The notes beneath the pieces are model-generated. The model saw only the letters and a list, made by a program, of their open reading frames with translations. It had not been told where the DNA came from and searched no databases. Position numbers and translations under genes: made by a program. A stretch of DNA of 64,000 nt from Bacteroidota bacterium (GTDB lineage: Bacteria; Bacteroidota; Ignavibacteria; Ignavibacteriales; Ignavibacteriaceae): the NCBI GenBank assembly GCA_021815405.1, contig JAKAGV010000003.1, positions 186,001 through 250,000 on the forward strand. The letters are read 5' to 3'. This document shows, one piece after another, positions 22,253-32,883 of this stretch (its first letter is position 1; every line of letters starts with the position of its first letter).

Positions 22253-22900
22253 ATGGATATTTTTCTTTTCTTGATAATTACATATATAATGGGGTTTTTT
22301 ACTGCGGTACCTATTGGTGCTACGCAAATTGAAATAGCTAAACGATCATTAAATAATCATAGACGCGCTGCATATATGGTTGCCGCTGGATCAGTTTGTT
22401 CCGACTTAATGTACGGCTTTGTTGCTCTATTTGGTGTTGCGCCTTTTCTGCGAAACAAAATGGTTATTGCTGTCTTCGGTTTAGTTGCAACAATTATCCT
22501 CTGGCTGCTAGCATTTTTTACCTTCCGATACGGTGCAAAAAAAAATATGCTGGATTTAACTCATACCGCAATAAAAAGTAAAAGGCTTTCCTTCGTAACC
22601 GGATTTTCTTTAGCAGCCACCAATCCTATGATGATTTTCTGGTGGCTTATAGGGTTGAAGATTATAAAAGATTTAAATCTGGTAACTGAATTCACTTCCA
22701 ATATAAATTTATTATTCCTGTTTGCCGGAGGATTAGGTCTTGCTTCTTATTTATTTACATTGACTAACATCTTACATTGGGCAAAGAAGTTTATTTCCAA
22801 TGAAATGATGAAGAAAGTGAACTTTGGTCTGGGTTTCGTTTTAATATTGCTTTCCTTTTATTTTCTGTTGAGCTCTTTAAGGACTTTGTTTTTCCTCTAA
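22253..22900 (+). CDS. LysE-family transporter
   Basis: Hydrophobic protein starting 'FFTAVPIGATQIEIAKRSL'; 'FSLAATNPMMIFWW'. Confidence 0.8.
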   Translation: MDIFLFLIITYIMGFFTAVPIGATQIEIAKRSLNNHRRAAYMVAAGSVCSDLMYGFVALFGVAPFLRNKMVIAVFGLVATIILWLLAFFTFRYGAKKNMLDLTHTAIKSKRLSFVTGFSLAATNPMMIFWWLIGLKIIKDLNLVTEFTSNINLLFLFAGGLGLASYLFTLTNILHWAKKFISNEMMKKVNFGLGFVLILLSFYFLLSSLRTLFFL

Positions 22901-23084
22901 TCTTGTAAAAGAAGATTTCTTGATCTTGCATAATACACAAGCTGAAGCAGTTAGGACTTGAGTCATAAATAAATTCGTGCTTTTTATAGGTCGAAAAGTT
23001 TGCGCTCAGTAAATTTTAAACTTTTTACTGAACTAAACGTGGTTATCGAAAAATTGTTTACCCACATGCTGATATTTTGTACTG

Positions 23085-24311
23085 CTAAAGTTTTTCAATT
23101 TTCTTTTGAATTGCGTTTTTATCCATATGTGTCTTAGCTAGAGCTAATGCCTTCTGAAAATTTTGATTTGCCTTTTTCGTATCAATACCAGTGTATAGTT
23201 CTCCAAGCAACGTGAAATAAAAAGGGTAATCTGTCAAGTTTAATTTAATTGCTTCAACTATTGCTTCTTCTTTACTGTTTGCCTTTGAGAGTGCGTATGT
23301 ACGGTTGAGTGCCGCAACCGGTGAATATTCTATTTGTAATAATTGATTGTATAACTGGAGAATATTTTCCCACTTTTCTATGGTATCATTCTTCTGGGTG
23401 TGCCAGTATGCAATGGCTGCTTCCATGTGATATTTTGAAATTTTATTTCCACTTGCAGAGCAATTCAGAAAATACTCTCCCTTTCGAATTAAATCCGAGT
23501 CCCACAAACTAATGTCCTGGTCTTCATAAAGAATCAGCTCACCATTCTTATCAACGCGTGCTTCAAATCTTGAAGCGTGAAAGCACATAAGTGAGAGAAG
23601 CGCATTTACCTGCGGCTTGTTGGTACTCTTATTTTCAACAAGCATATAGCAAAGCCGCATTGCTTCCAGGCAAAGGTCTTTGCGGAGTGTTTGATTTTGA
23701 CTTAATGAGTAATACCCTTCATTGAATAAAAGATAAATGGTTCTTAAGACGGTTTCCAATCTATCATCAAGTTCTGAAAGGTGGGGAAGCTCAATTGTGA
23801 TTTTTTCCAGCCGCAGCTTTTCTTTAGCGCGGAATAATCTTTTGTTAATCGTTTCTTTGTTTGTTAAGAATGCATCGGCAATTTCCTCTATGCCGAAGCC
23901 GCAGAGAATGCGAAGTGATAGACCAATTTGCGCTTCTGTTGAGATAGACGGATGGCAAATTGCAAACATCATCTGCAACTGGCTGTCATTTATGTTTTGC
24001 GGAGATAAATCTATTTCATCTGGATGAATTTCAGAATAAGTATTTTGTAATTCCGGAACAATTTTATTTTCATAAATTAAATTACGATGGAGATGATTCT
24101 TTGCTTTATTCTTTGCAACAGCATAAAGCCATGCGGTAGGATTTGGCGGAATTCCATTCAGCCCCCAAATTTCCGATGCAGTAAGGAAAGTATCGCTGGC
24201 AATATCCACTGCAGTTTCAATTTGATCAAAACCGAAATGCCGGGAAAGCACAGAAACAATCTTTCTGTATTCAGTTCTGAATAAGTGAGGGATTAACTCT
24301 TGCTCTTCCAT
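23085..24311 (-). CDS. ECF42-type RNA polymerase sigma factor with C-terminal helical/TPR-like extension
   Basis: 'FRTEYRKIVSVLSRHFGFDQIETAVDIASDTF', sigma4-like 'GFGIEEIADAFLTNKETINKRLFRAKEKL'; neighbouring DGPF genes. Confidence 0.85.
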   Translation of the reverse strand: MEEQELIPHLFRTEYRKIVSVLSRHFGFDQIETAVDIASDTFLTASEIWGLNGIPPNPTAWLYAVAKNKAKNHLHRNLIYENKIVPELQNTYSEIHPDEIDLSPQNINDSQLQMMFAICHPSISTEAQIGLSLRILCGFGIEEIADAFLTNKETINKRLFRAKEKLRLEKITIELPHLSELDDRLETVLRTIYLLFNEGYYSLSQNQTLRKDLCLEAMRLCYMLVENKSTNKPQVNALLSLMCFHASRFEARVDKNGELILYEDQDISLWDSDLIRKGEYFLNCSASGNKISKYHMEAAIAYWHTQKNDTIEKWENILQLYNQLLQIEYSPVAALNRTYALSKANSKEEAIVEAIKLNLTDYPFYFTLLGELYTGIDTKKANQNFQKALALAKTHMDKNAIQKKIEKL

Positions 24312-24318
24312 AAATCAT

Positions 24319-24814
24319 TTAATGTTCAGTGATTTCTTTGGGGAAAGCATCTGAAACAAGTTTGAGTCCAATGCCGCGTTCAAGATAAGTTTTAATCCGG
24401 AAAGTACCCAAGTAAATCCGCATATCAAGCTGAGCGCATCATCTACAACCTTATTCCAATTGCTTTGATAACCGGAATTGGTGATGCTGACAAAAGTATC
24501 ACTGCGAAGAGGAGTGAAAATCTATTCAACTAAGGTTTGAACGCCATTGTACAGCCATTCAATAAGAATCCTCTTATTCAATTTAAATTCCGGAACTTTT
24601 ACCAGTGCTAAAACTTTGTACATTTCTCATATCCAAGTAACTATTTTTGCCGGTTCTAATTTTCTGCTGTTTTTTGAGAACCAGAATTTTATTGCAGTCT
24701 CCGGCTTGATGAAAGCTTTGAATACGTCAGCTATAGGTTTGCGAATCATCATTTCTGCATTTGCTGATGGTGCTTTTGAAAGTTGCAGTTGTACTTTTAT
24801 AATTGTTTTCTCAT
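24319..24814 (-). pseudogene. SRPBCC/AHSA1-family protein, decayed
   Basis: 'MMIRKPIADVFKAFIKPETAIKFWFSKNSRKLEPAKIVTWI*EMYK', 'RILIEWLYNGVQTLVE*IFTPL', 'FVSITNSGYQSN'; ends in a shifted frame as 'TYLERGIGLKLVSDAFPKEITEH*'. Confidence 0.8.
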
Positions 24815-24851
24815 GATATAGGTGTAACTAAATTTATATAATTCTTTTAAA

Positions 24852-24906
24852 ATCCGGATGCCCGATAATCTGCTATTAATAAATAATCAGATATCGTGCA
24901 TCCGGC
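24852..24906. terminator. Inverted repeat downstream of the DGPF gene
   Basis: ccggatgcccgataatctg ... cagatatcgtgcatccgg, near-perfect. Confidence 0.45.
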
Positions 24907-24914
24907 ATTTATAG

Positions 24915-25256
24915 TTATAATTGGCTTACTTCTCTGATTTCAACATTTCCATCGATATTTAATATCGGGCATCCTTTTGCAATCTCAATTGCTTTGTCAT
25001 AAGATTCGACTTTAATTATTAAATAACCGACGACAGATTCTTTTATTTCCATATAAGGTCCGTCCGTTACTGATTTGTTTGCTTTTACAACTCTTCCTTC
25101 AGATATCAGCCGATTTCCTATATTTAATAATTTATTTTGTGCGGCAATTCCGCCAATCCAATCCATCCATCTTTTTGTCATTGCCTGCATTTCTTCCGGA
25201 GAACCTTTGGGCATAGTCTTATAATCGGCTCTAAATATCAATAAGAACTCTTTCAT
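24915..25256 (-). CDS. YCII-related DGPF-domain protein
   Basis: 'MKEFLLIFRADYK', 'SEGRVVKANKSVTDGPYMEIKESVVGYLIIKVESYDKAIEIAKGCP'. Confidence 0.9.
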   Translation of the reverse strand: MKEFLLIFRADYKTMPKGSPEEMQAMTKRWMDWIGGIAAQNKLLNIGNRLISEGRVVKANKSVTDGPYMEIKESVVGYLIIKVESYDKAIEIAKGCPILNIDGNVEIREVSQL

Positions 25257-25258
25257 TT

Positions 25259-25635
25259 TTAACTCCTTATCTTTTCATTTATTTCATTCTTTGCTGAAAT
25301 TAATCTAATTTCTACACTGTTTCCTTCGCCCTGCAAAACCGGACTGCCTATTGCAATTTCAACTGCCTCTTCGATTGATTCAGCTTGAAATATGATGTAT
25401 CCCCCGATTGTTTCTTTGATGTCCCCAAACGGACCATCAGTTACATTTTTTTTTGAATCTTTTTTATAACTACTTTAGCACCATCAAAAATTAATCCATT
25501 GCCGCCGACAAATTTATTCTTTGCGATGGTACTGTTTACCCAGTCAATTGTCTGCTTCTTCCAGATTTGCATTTGTTCCGGCGAAACAATTTTACTGCCA
25601 TCTTCATGTCTGAAGATTAACATATATTGATTCAT
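25259..25635 (-). pseudogene. Second YCII-related/DGPF protein, frameshifted at an A-run
   Basis: Frame 1 'MNQYMLIFRHEDGSK...GLIFDGAKVVIKK', continuing in another frame as 'DSKKNVTDGPFGDIKETIGGYIIFQAESIEEAVEIAIGSPVL'; span 377 nt. Confidence 0.85.
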
Positions 25636-26358
25636 TTTGGACTCCGAATTTTATTTAAAAATATTTTTTAATAACACTTCTATAACAATCGGGAAATTTA
25701 AAATTGGACAAAGAAAAGAATTTTTTTTCCCTGAAGCTAAAGATTCGAATGTTTATAATTAATAATTGTGATGAAGAAGAAATTACACGCATATTTAATT
25801 GATTGGCTATTTGGGATGGAATATCAGAGCTGAAAGTGAGTTTTGAATTCACAACCTGCCGAAATGAAGGAGTTCTTATTTATCAAATTTGATTTTTAAC
25901 TAATGTATTAAAATTACCGCAATAGCTTTTTCAATACTGCTTGCTTTAGATAGAATTTGAAAATTATTTTTTCTCTTACAACTAAGAGTGGTTTCATCAA
26001 TCATTAAAATACAAATCATCAGTTCAGGTAAATTTTACTGTCAGTAGTTCTTTTGAACATTAACTCAATTTGAATTCTCAGTTTTCCGGACAGGGAATAG
26101 AGGAAACTTATTCCCGAAAATAGATAAAACTATTTTTAATTAAACCAATTACAGTTCTAAATTATTTCTCCTTTAATTCGATTATAACTTATAAAAGTAT
26201 ATTAATTCGATATACTATGATAAAAATACATCATAAAAATAAAGAATTTCTTAATTCAATTTATTCGGATTAATATCATAACAGGTAATAATTTGGTAAA
26301 ACTGCTAACCGTAATGTAATTATTTAACTAAAAACGGTTTTCTGCCGGGAGTACAAAA

Positions 26359-27819
26359 ATGCATATTCGCAGAAAGACAAAACTATTTCGAATTCTATCG
26401 AGAGATTTTATCATCCCATTATTAATATTCTTTTTATTTAATGCAGCAAATAATTATACTCTGGGATTAAGAGACCAAAGTTCGGATTCAACAAACAATA
26501 AAAAAGTTCTCTCCTTAAAGGAATGCATTCAAATTGCTTTGGAGAATAATCATAAAATTAAAGCTTCAAGTGAAGGTATAAACATTGCGGATGCACAAAA
26601 AAAACAAGCAGAATCCGGATACTGGCCACAAGTATCAGCCAGCGGAGTTTACAGCCTGACAAACAAGGATCCGATGTACATACTTCCCGGATTTAAGATG
26701 GCTATACCTCCTATATCATTTGCCGGCTATTCGATATCTATGAACGATATAAATGTACCGGAGGAAGATATAAAACTGATGGATAAGCAAAACTTTCATG
26801 CATCCGTTGATGTTACTTATCCTATTTATACCGGCGGTAAGGTTCAGGCTATAAATAAAGAGGCTATGAATGGAATTGAAATTGCCAGACAGGATTATAA
26901 AAAAAGTACGCTTGAAGTAGAATACGATGTAAAACGATTCTATTATGCAACACTGATGGCAACCCAAATATATAAAATTGGTAAGGATGCACTTGATAGA
27001 CTTAATGTAACACTTGAATTGACTGAAAGTCTATACAAAAACGGTTCTGGTAAAACTACAAAACTTGACTACCTTAAAAATAAAGTTATGGTAGATGAAG
27101 CAAGAGCACTTGTTGGTGGATTGGAAAACAATATTAAGTCGGCTAAACAAGCGCTTAAATTTACATTGGGCATTGATAAAGATTTTAATCTACCTGATGA
27201 AAATATTCCTTTTGACTCAACTGCATGGGATGAAGGTAATTTGCTGGTTCAAGCTTATAATAATAATCCGGATTGGATTAAGTTGAATTCTGCTGTTTCT
27301 CTTTATAAAGCAAAGATTGACAATGCCAAAAGTGATTTTCTACCCAGTGTAGCAATAATGGGAAGTTTTAATCAGAACTTTAATTCATATAAATATGGAA
27401 TTTCTAACAACATCAACAGTACATTATGGATGATTGGTCTTGGCGTTGAAATACCAGTTTTCAATGGTTTCAGAACAAAAAATCAAGTTAATGAAGCCGA
27501 AGCACAATTAAAAAATATCAAACAGCAAAAAGATCTTATGCATGACGCTTTAATTCTTCAAATAAAAGAAGCATTAAATAATAGTGAGACTTCGGTAGCA
27601 AGCGTTAGAAATACTTATGGTGCAATGCAATCAGCCTCCGAAAGCCGCTCGCTTACCGAAAGAGCTTTTCAACAGGACATGGCTGATGCCAAAGATTTAC
27701 TCGAATCACAAATTACTGAGTCGTTGATGGAGGTTCAGTATCAAAAAGCGCTTTATGATCATGCAATGGCAGAAGCAAAGCTGGAATTAATAATCGGATC
27801 GGTGTTAAACAATAATTAA
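26359..27819 (+). CDS. TolC family outer membrane efflux protein
   Basis: 'SLKECIQIALENNHKIKASSEGINIADAQKKQAESGYWPQVSASGVY', repeated coiled-coil halves. Confidence 0.9.
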   Translation: MHIRRKTKLFRILSRDFIIPLLIFFLFNAANNYTLGLRDQSSDSTNNKKVLSLKECIQIALENNHKIKASSEGINIADAQKKQAESGYWPQVSASGVYSLTNKDPMYILPGFKMAIPPISFAGYSISMNDINVPEEDIKLMDKQNFHASVDVTYPIYTGGKVQAINKEAMNGIEIARQDYKKSTLEVEYDVKRFYYATLMATQIYKIGKDALDRLNVTLELTESLYKNGSGKTTKLDYLKNKVMVDEARALVGGLENNIKSAKQALKFTLGIDKDFNLPDENIPFDSTAWDEGNLLVQAYNNNPDWIKLNSAVSLYKAKIDNAKSDFLPSVAIMGSFNQNFNSYKYGISNNINSTLWMIGLGVEIPVFNGFRTKNQVNEAEAQLKNIKQQKDLMHDALILQIKEALNNSETSVASVRNTYGAMQSASESRSLTERAFQQDMADAKDLLESQITESLMEVQYQKALYDHAMAEAKLELIIGSVLNNN

Positions 27820-27957
27820 TTAATAATGTTGATTTGTAAACGTAAATGTTTGATCTGAGAATTGCATTAGAAGCTTTCCATAGATATTAATTTTAAACTG
27901 ATTGTATTTGATAAAATAGACAAGCAGTTTGATTAAAATATTAAAAATAGGCAATAC

Positions 27958-28905
27958 ATGTTTGAACTTAAGGCTGATGATTCACAAAGAATACCGATAA
28001 ATTCTAAGTTAGTTTCAACCGTTTTTTATTTGGTAATTTTTGTGTTAGTAATTTCCTTTCAAAACGAAGCACAAAATAAATCGAATCCGAACGATGAGAT
28101 TTTTGAGCTCGGAATGCTAAAAAATTCTTTTGTGAATGTAAATATGAATGATGCCAAAGTCGCAATGACAGTTTGGGCAAGAGAATTAACAAAACAGCTT
28201 AATATAAATGTTGAATTTAAACTCGATTTATTTGACAATACCGAAGAACTGATAAAGTACAATGAAAAAGGTAACCTTGGAATGGTAATACTAAACTCAA
28301 TTGATTTTTTAAAACTGCGTTCAAAAATGAATTTGCAACCAATTCTTATTTCGACCGACAGCAAAAACATTTACAACAAACTTCTAATAATTACGCGAGA
28401 TGAAAATGTAAAGGACATTTCCGATTTAAGGAATAAGAAAATAGGATTTTATCTTAAAAGAAATAATCCGGTGCCAAAGCTCTGGCTAGACGAACTGCTC
28501 TATAAAAACAAACTTGGAACTAAGGAAAAATTTTTTTCTCTGATAAGCAATTTCCAATCTGAATCCCAATTAATATTATCAGTATTTTTCGGACAAACCA
28601 ATGCTGGCGTAGTAACAGAATCTTCCTTCCAAACCATGTGCGAGTTAAATCCTCAAGTATCAAAACAATTAAAGATTATAATGACTTCGCCGAATTTTAT
28701 TTATGATATTTCAAGCTTAACGCAAAACTCCAAACGTTTTTCTTTTAGCAAAAGGATTATTGAAATTGCGGCAAAAATTGATACGTATGCCGCAGGCAAG
28801 GAGATTCTAACCCTTATGAAAACAACCCAGGAAGTGCCTTATAAACCTCAGTATATGGTCGCTACCGAGAAACTCTTTAATGAGTGGGAAGCAATTAAAA
28901 AATAA
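27958..28905 (+). CDS. PhnD-like periplasmic substrate-binding protein, paralog 1
   Basis: N-terminal hydrophobic segment; 'DISDLRNKKIGFYLKRNNPVPKLWLDELL'; 'LSVFFGQTNAGVVTESSFQTMCELNPQV'. Confidence 0.75.
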   Translation: MFELKADDSQRIPINSKLVSTVFYLVIFVLVISFQNEAQNKSNPNDEIFELGMLKNSFVNVNMNDAKVAMTVWARELTKQLNINVEFKLDLFDNTEELIKYNEKGNLGMVILNSIDFLKLRSKMNLQPILISTDSKNIYNKLLIITRDENVKDISDLRNKKIGFYLKRNNPVPKLWLDELLYKNKLGTKEKFFSLISNFQSESQLILSVFFGQTNAGVVTESSFQTMCELNPQVSKQLKIIMTSPNFIYDISSLTQNSKRFSFSKRIIEIAAKIDTYAAGKEILTLMKTTQEVPYKPQYMVATEKLFNEWEAIKK

Positions 28906-28911
28906 GCTGAT

Positions 28912-29871
28912 ATGAGTACAAGAAATTCAAATAATAATTCCAGCAGAAAAACGAATAAGCTGAAGTTGGCATTATTGACCATTGAAACAATAGGCATTCT
29001 AATTTTGTTTTCAAATCAATTTTATGCTCAGAAAAAGGAAGCAGCACAGAACGATAATGTCTTCGGCGTGGCTTTTTTAAAATCGATGTATTTAAATATC
29101 AATTATAATGATGCATTTGCTGCTATAAAAGTTTATGTAAGCGAACTTCAGAGACAGCTTCTTTCAGGTTATGAGATGAAACCAATAATGTACAATGACG
29201 CCAAAGATCTAGTAGACAATTTTTACAAAGAAAATCTTGCAGATATAACACTCAATCCTGTCGATTTTCAGAAATACAGATCCAAATTACCTATATATCC
29301 AGTTCTTGTAAGCTCGGGCTTAAACGGTCCTTTAGAAAAATATTTGATTCTTGTGAGAAAAGATGATGGCATAAAACAGCTTAGTGATTTGAAGGATAAA
29401 AAACTCGGTACGTTACAGAATGAGATGAATCCTATTCCGGATATGTGGTTGGAAGTGATTATCGGAAGCAACCGATTGCCTAATAAAAGTAAGCTATTTA
29501 AATATATGACCTTTGGTAAAACAGAAGCGCAATTGATATTGTCTTTGTTTTTCAAACAACTTGATGTTTGCGTCGTATCGGAATCTGCATTCGAAACAAT
29601 GTCTGAATTAAATCCGCAGATCAAAAATCAAATTCAAATTCTCCAGTCTTCCCCCGGATATCCCATGGCCGTTTCGGCTTTTACAGATAAATTCAAGGAT
29701 TCAAAATTTAGTTCGAATCTATTTAATATTTTGATTAAGCTCAATACATATTCAAAAGGAAAGCAATTGTTTGCGCTTACAAAGACGGTAAAAATTGTTC
29801 CGTATAAAGAAGAATATATGGATAGTCTCAAAAAATTAATTAGAGATTATAATAAATTGAGAAGCAACTAG
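28912..29871 (+). CDS. PhnD-like periplasmic substrate-binding protein, paralog 2
   Basis: 'QLSDLKDKKLGTLQNEMNPIPDMWLEVII'; 'LSLFFKQLDVCVVSESAFETMSELNPQI'. Confidence 0.75.
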   Translation: MSTRNSNNNSSRKTNKLKLALLTIETIGILILFSNQFYAQKKEAAQNDNVFGVAFLKSMYLNINYNDAFAAIKVYVSELQRQLLSGYEMKPIMYNDAKDLVDNFYKENLADITLNPVDFQKYRSKLPIYPVLVSSGLNGPLEKYLILVRKDDGIKQLSDLKDKKLGTLQNEMNPIPDMWLEVIIGSNRLPNKSKLFKYMTFGKTEAQLILSLFFKQLDVCVVSESAFETMSELNPQIKNQIQILQSSPGYPMAVSAFTDKFKDSKFSSNLFNILIKLNTYSKGKQLFALTKTVKIVPYKEEYMDSLKKLIRDYNKLRSN

Positions 29872-29887
29872 CGCAGAAAAATTTAGT

Positions 29888-30811
29888 ATGAATAAAAGAT
29901 GCAAAATTAAATATATATCGATTGCATTTATAATTGTGCTATTGTTAACTTCGACAATAATATATAGCCATAGTAATTACAAAAAAGAACTTATTACGAT
30001 TGGATTTATGCACAACCTGTTTTTCAATAAAGATATTAACGATGAACAGGCAGCTATTAAGGTATGGGTTGACAACATTTTAAAAAATAATAAATTAAAG
30101 TATTATTATAGCTTTAGATCAAAGATATACGAGAATTTTAATGAAGTTTCTACTGAAATGAAAAGCGACAGTTTGTCTGCGGTAGTTATATCAACTATAG
30201 ATTATTTGAAATTGGGTTCCAAAATAAAATTACAGCCGGCGTTAGTACCGGTTATTAATAACGAAGTCGGTTATAAGTATTATCTTCTTGTTAAAAAAAA
30301 TGATAATTATAATAGTTTAAAAGATCTGCAAAATACCTCAATAGGTTTAAGTTCCGAAAGAGTTCATACAGCTTCAATATTATGGCTTGAGGTGACTTTG
30401 GCTAAAATTAATTTACCTAGTAAAGATAAATTTTTTAAGAATATTAAATATTCAGGTAAAGAGTCGGATCTGGTACTGGATTTATTTTTCGGCAAAACCG
30501 ATGCCTGCATTGTATCCGATTATGATTACAATCTAATGAAGGAATTGAATCCGCAGATCGGGAATAAATTAAAAATAATAGCAATTACCCCGAGATATCT
30601 GCGTGCATTATTTTGTTTTACAAAACTAGTCGGTAAAGAAGAAAAGGATGTTATACTAAATAGTGCGATAACTTTTCAAACATTAAGTGCAGGCAAACAA
30701 TTATTTACACTTCTAAATATGGAAAAAATTGAATCTTATAAACCCGAATATATAGAGAGTTATAAAACGCTGTTAAAAGAACATGACAACTTAGTCATTA
30801 AAAACAATTGA
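29888..30811 (+). CDS. PhnD-like periplasmic substrate-binding protein, paralog 3
   Basis: 'SLKDLQNTSIGLSSERVHTASILWLEVTL'; 'LDLFFGKTDACIVSDYDYNLMKELNPQI'. Confidence 0.72.
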   Translation: MNKRCKIKYISIAFIIVLLLTSTIIYSHSNYKKELITIGFMHNLFFNKDINDEQAAIKVWVDNILKNNKLKYYYSFRSKIYENFNEVSTEMKSDSLSAVVISTIDYLKLGSKIKLQPALVPVINNEVGYKYYLLVKKNDNYNSLKDLQNTSIGLSSERVHTASILWLEVTLAKINLPSKDKFFKNIKYSGKESDLVLDLFFGKTDACIVSDYDYNLMKELNPQIGNKLKIIAITPRYLRALFCFTKLVGKEEKDVILNSAITFQTLSAGKQLFTLLNMEKIESYKPEYIESYKTLLKEHDNLVIKNN

Positions 30812-30812
30812 A

Positions 30813-32870
30813 ATGAAGATTATACAAAAAATATTCAACAAACAGAATAAATTGCTCAACGGTAAATGGTATAAAAATATATTCGTAAGTATTACGCTTT
30901 GGGCATGGGCATTAATAACACTCACATTATTAATTTTTATAGTAGGTACTCTGCCTCATCAGCGCCAGGTGCTTGAAGATAGAATGAAATCCGAAGCAAA
31001 CGACATAGCGGCTTCAATCGGGCAAGTTACTGCAACAGCTATTATAAATAATGATTACGGCTTTACTGTTGATCATTGTTTAAAAATAATTCAGCAAAGC
31101 AATACGATTCTATACATAACAATTGTCCGCAATGACGGTTTTGCATTGGTTTTTACTGCTGGCAGTTGGAGAATGGATAATCTTAAGGACAACCTGAATC
31201 TTCCGAATTCAAAAGTAGCAGAAAGCCAATTTGTCTACAGCAGCCTTGTCCATCAGGAAGTTTTTCACTATTCTTTTCCATTTAGTTATTCTCAGATTGA
31301 TTGGGGAAGAATAAATGTAGGCATGTCTTTGAAGAAATTCAATCAAAATGCGTACGATTTGTATTTCAGGACTTTTATACTTGCGTTAATATCAATATTT
31401 GTTGGGTTGATTGCCTCAATTCTATTTGCAAAAAAAATAACCGGTCCAATTCGACAGCTTGATATTATTTCTCAGACAGTAGCAGCCGGAAATCTAAATG
31501 CAAAAGTAAATATTACATCGGAAAACGAACTGGGGAGATTAGCCCTCTCGTTTAATAAGATGACGGAATCTTTAAAAAATTCTCAGGATAACCTAGAAAG
31601 AAAAGTAGAAGAGAGAACCAGCGAGCTTGAGAAAATAAACAAAGTTCTTCAGGTAGAAATAAATGAAAGAATGCAAGCAGAGAATAGGCTGAAGCAATAT
31701 AATTCGAGACTGGAAGCTCTAGATAAAATTTACCGAGGAATAATTTCTGCTCAATCGGTGGATAAAATTATTATGGAAACTCTCACGAATCTGGACAAAT
31801 TATTCCCCTTTATTAGCAAAACCATAGTCGCTTTATTTAATGATAACAATTCAGATGTATCGATTTTCTGCAACAGTTTTAAAGGCGGTGACTGTAATGG
31901 AGAAAAAAATCTGAATATTTCAGCTAAAAGGAAATTAGAATTATTTGCCCAGCCTTCCAATAGAAATTATTATATAGTTAATGATTTATCTTCGCTAAAC
32001 AACAAATCCGCTTTTGAAGAAAAATTATTCGAGATGGGAATAAGATCCTATATTTCTTCTCCTCTTACTATCGACGAAAAAATTATTGGCTTCATAAATA
32101 TATCGGCTGATTCCCTGAATCCATTTACAGAAGAAAATAAAGAAATTCTTGCGGTAGTTTCCAATCAGCTAGCGGTTGCAGTTTATCAAGCACAGCTTCA
32201 GTCAAAAATACATGAGCATACTCAGGATCTTCAAAATTCGCTTAGAGAGAAAGAGGTTCTACTTAAAGAGATTCATCACAGGGTAAAAAACAATTTGCAG
32301 GTTATATCAAGTCTTCTCTATCTAAATTCAAAAAAGATTATGGATAAAGAAACCAGAGATATGTTCAAGGACAGTCAGAATAGAGTTAAGTCGATTGCAC
32401 TTGTTCATGAAAGATTATATCAATCAAAAGATCTGGGAAGAATCGACTTCAAAGAATACGTTAGAAAATTGACGAACGATCTGTTCAGATCTTATACGGT
32501 AAATCAATCCGATGTAAAGCTTTCTCTAGATATAAATGATATCTATATCAGCATCGATACGGCAGTTCCGTGCGGATTGATTATTAACGAACTCGTTTCT
32601 AATTCTTTCAAATATGCTTTTCCGGAAGGTCCGAATAAGGAAAGAGAGAACGAAATAAAAATTAACTTTAATAAAAATTACAATAATGAACTTGTTTTGG
32701 AAATCTCCGATAACGGTATCGGGTTACCAGAAGGTTTGAATTTAAAGAAAAGCGAATCCCTGGGCCTTCAATTAGTTGATACTTTGATTGCTCAGCTTGA
32801 AGGAAATGTGGAAGTGCGCCAAAACGGAGGAGCTTTTTTTAAATTCACATTTAAGGATTTGACTAAATAA
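30813..32870 (+). CDS. Membrane sensor histidine kinase (periplasmic sensor, HAMP, GAF-like, HisKA_2, HATPase)
   Basis: Two TM segments, HAMP 'KKITGPIRQLDIISQTVAAGNLNAKV', 'LLKEIHHRVKNNLQVISSLL', 'ISDNGIGLPEG'. Confidence 0.88.
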   Translation: MKIIQKIFNKQNKLLNGKWYKNIFVSITLWAWALITLTLLIFIVGTLPHQRQVLEDRMKSEANDIAASIGQVTATAIINNDYGFTVDHCLKIIQQSNTILYITIVRNDGFALVFTAGSWRMDNLKDNLNLPNSKVAESQFVYSSLVHQEVFHYSFPFSYSQIDWGRINVGMSLKKFNQNAYDLYFRTFILALISIFVGLIASILFAKKITGPIRQLDIISQTVAAGNLNAKVNITSENELGRLALSFNKMTESLKNSQDNLERKVEERTSELEKINKVLQVEINERMQAENRLKQYNSRLEALDKIYRGIISAQSVDKIIMETLTNLDKLFPFISKTIVALFNDNNSDVSIFCNSFKGGDCNGEKNLNISAKRKLELFAQPSNRNYYIVNDLSSLNNKSAFEEKLFEMGIRSYISSPLTIDEKIIGFINISADSLNPFTEENKEILAVVSNQLAVAVYQAQLQSKIHEHTQDLQNSLREKEVLLKEIHHRVKNNLQVISSLLYLNSKKIMDKETRDMFKDSQNRVKSIALVHERLYQSKDLGRIDFKEYVRKLTNDLFRSYTVNQSDVKLSLDINDIYISIDTAVPCGLIINELVSNSFKYAFPEGPNKERENEIKINFNKNYNNELVLEISDNGIGLPEGLNLKKSESLGLQLVDTLIAQLEGNVEVRQNGGAFFKFTFKDLTK

Positions 32871-32883
32871 ACGGATTAATAAA

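Noticed and set aside
24547-24816. ORF 24547-24816 (+) as a gene
   Set aside because: It is antisense to the recognisable SRPBCC pseudogene on the minus strand and has no family features itself.
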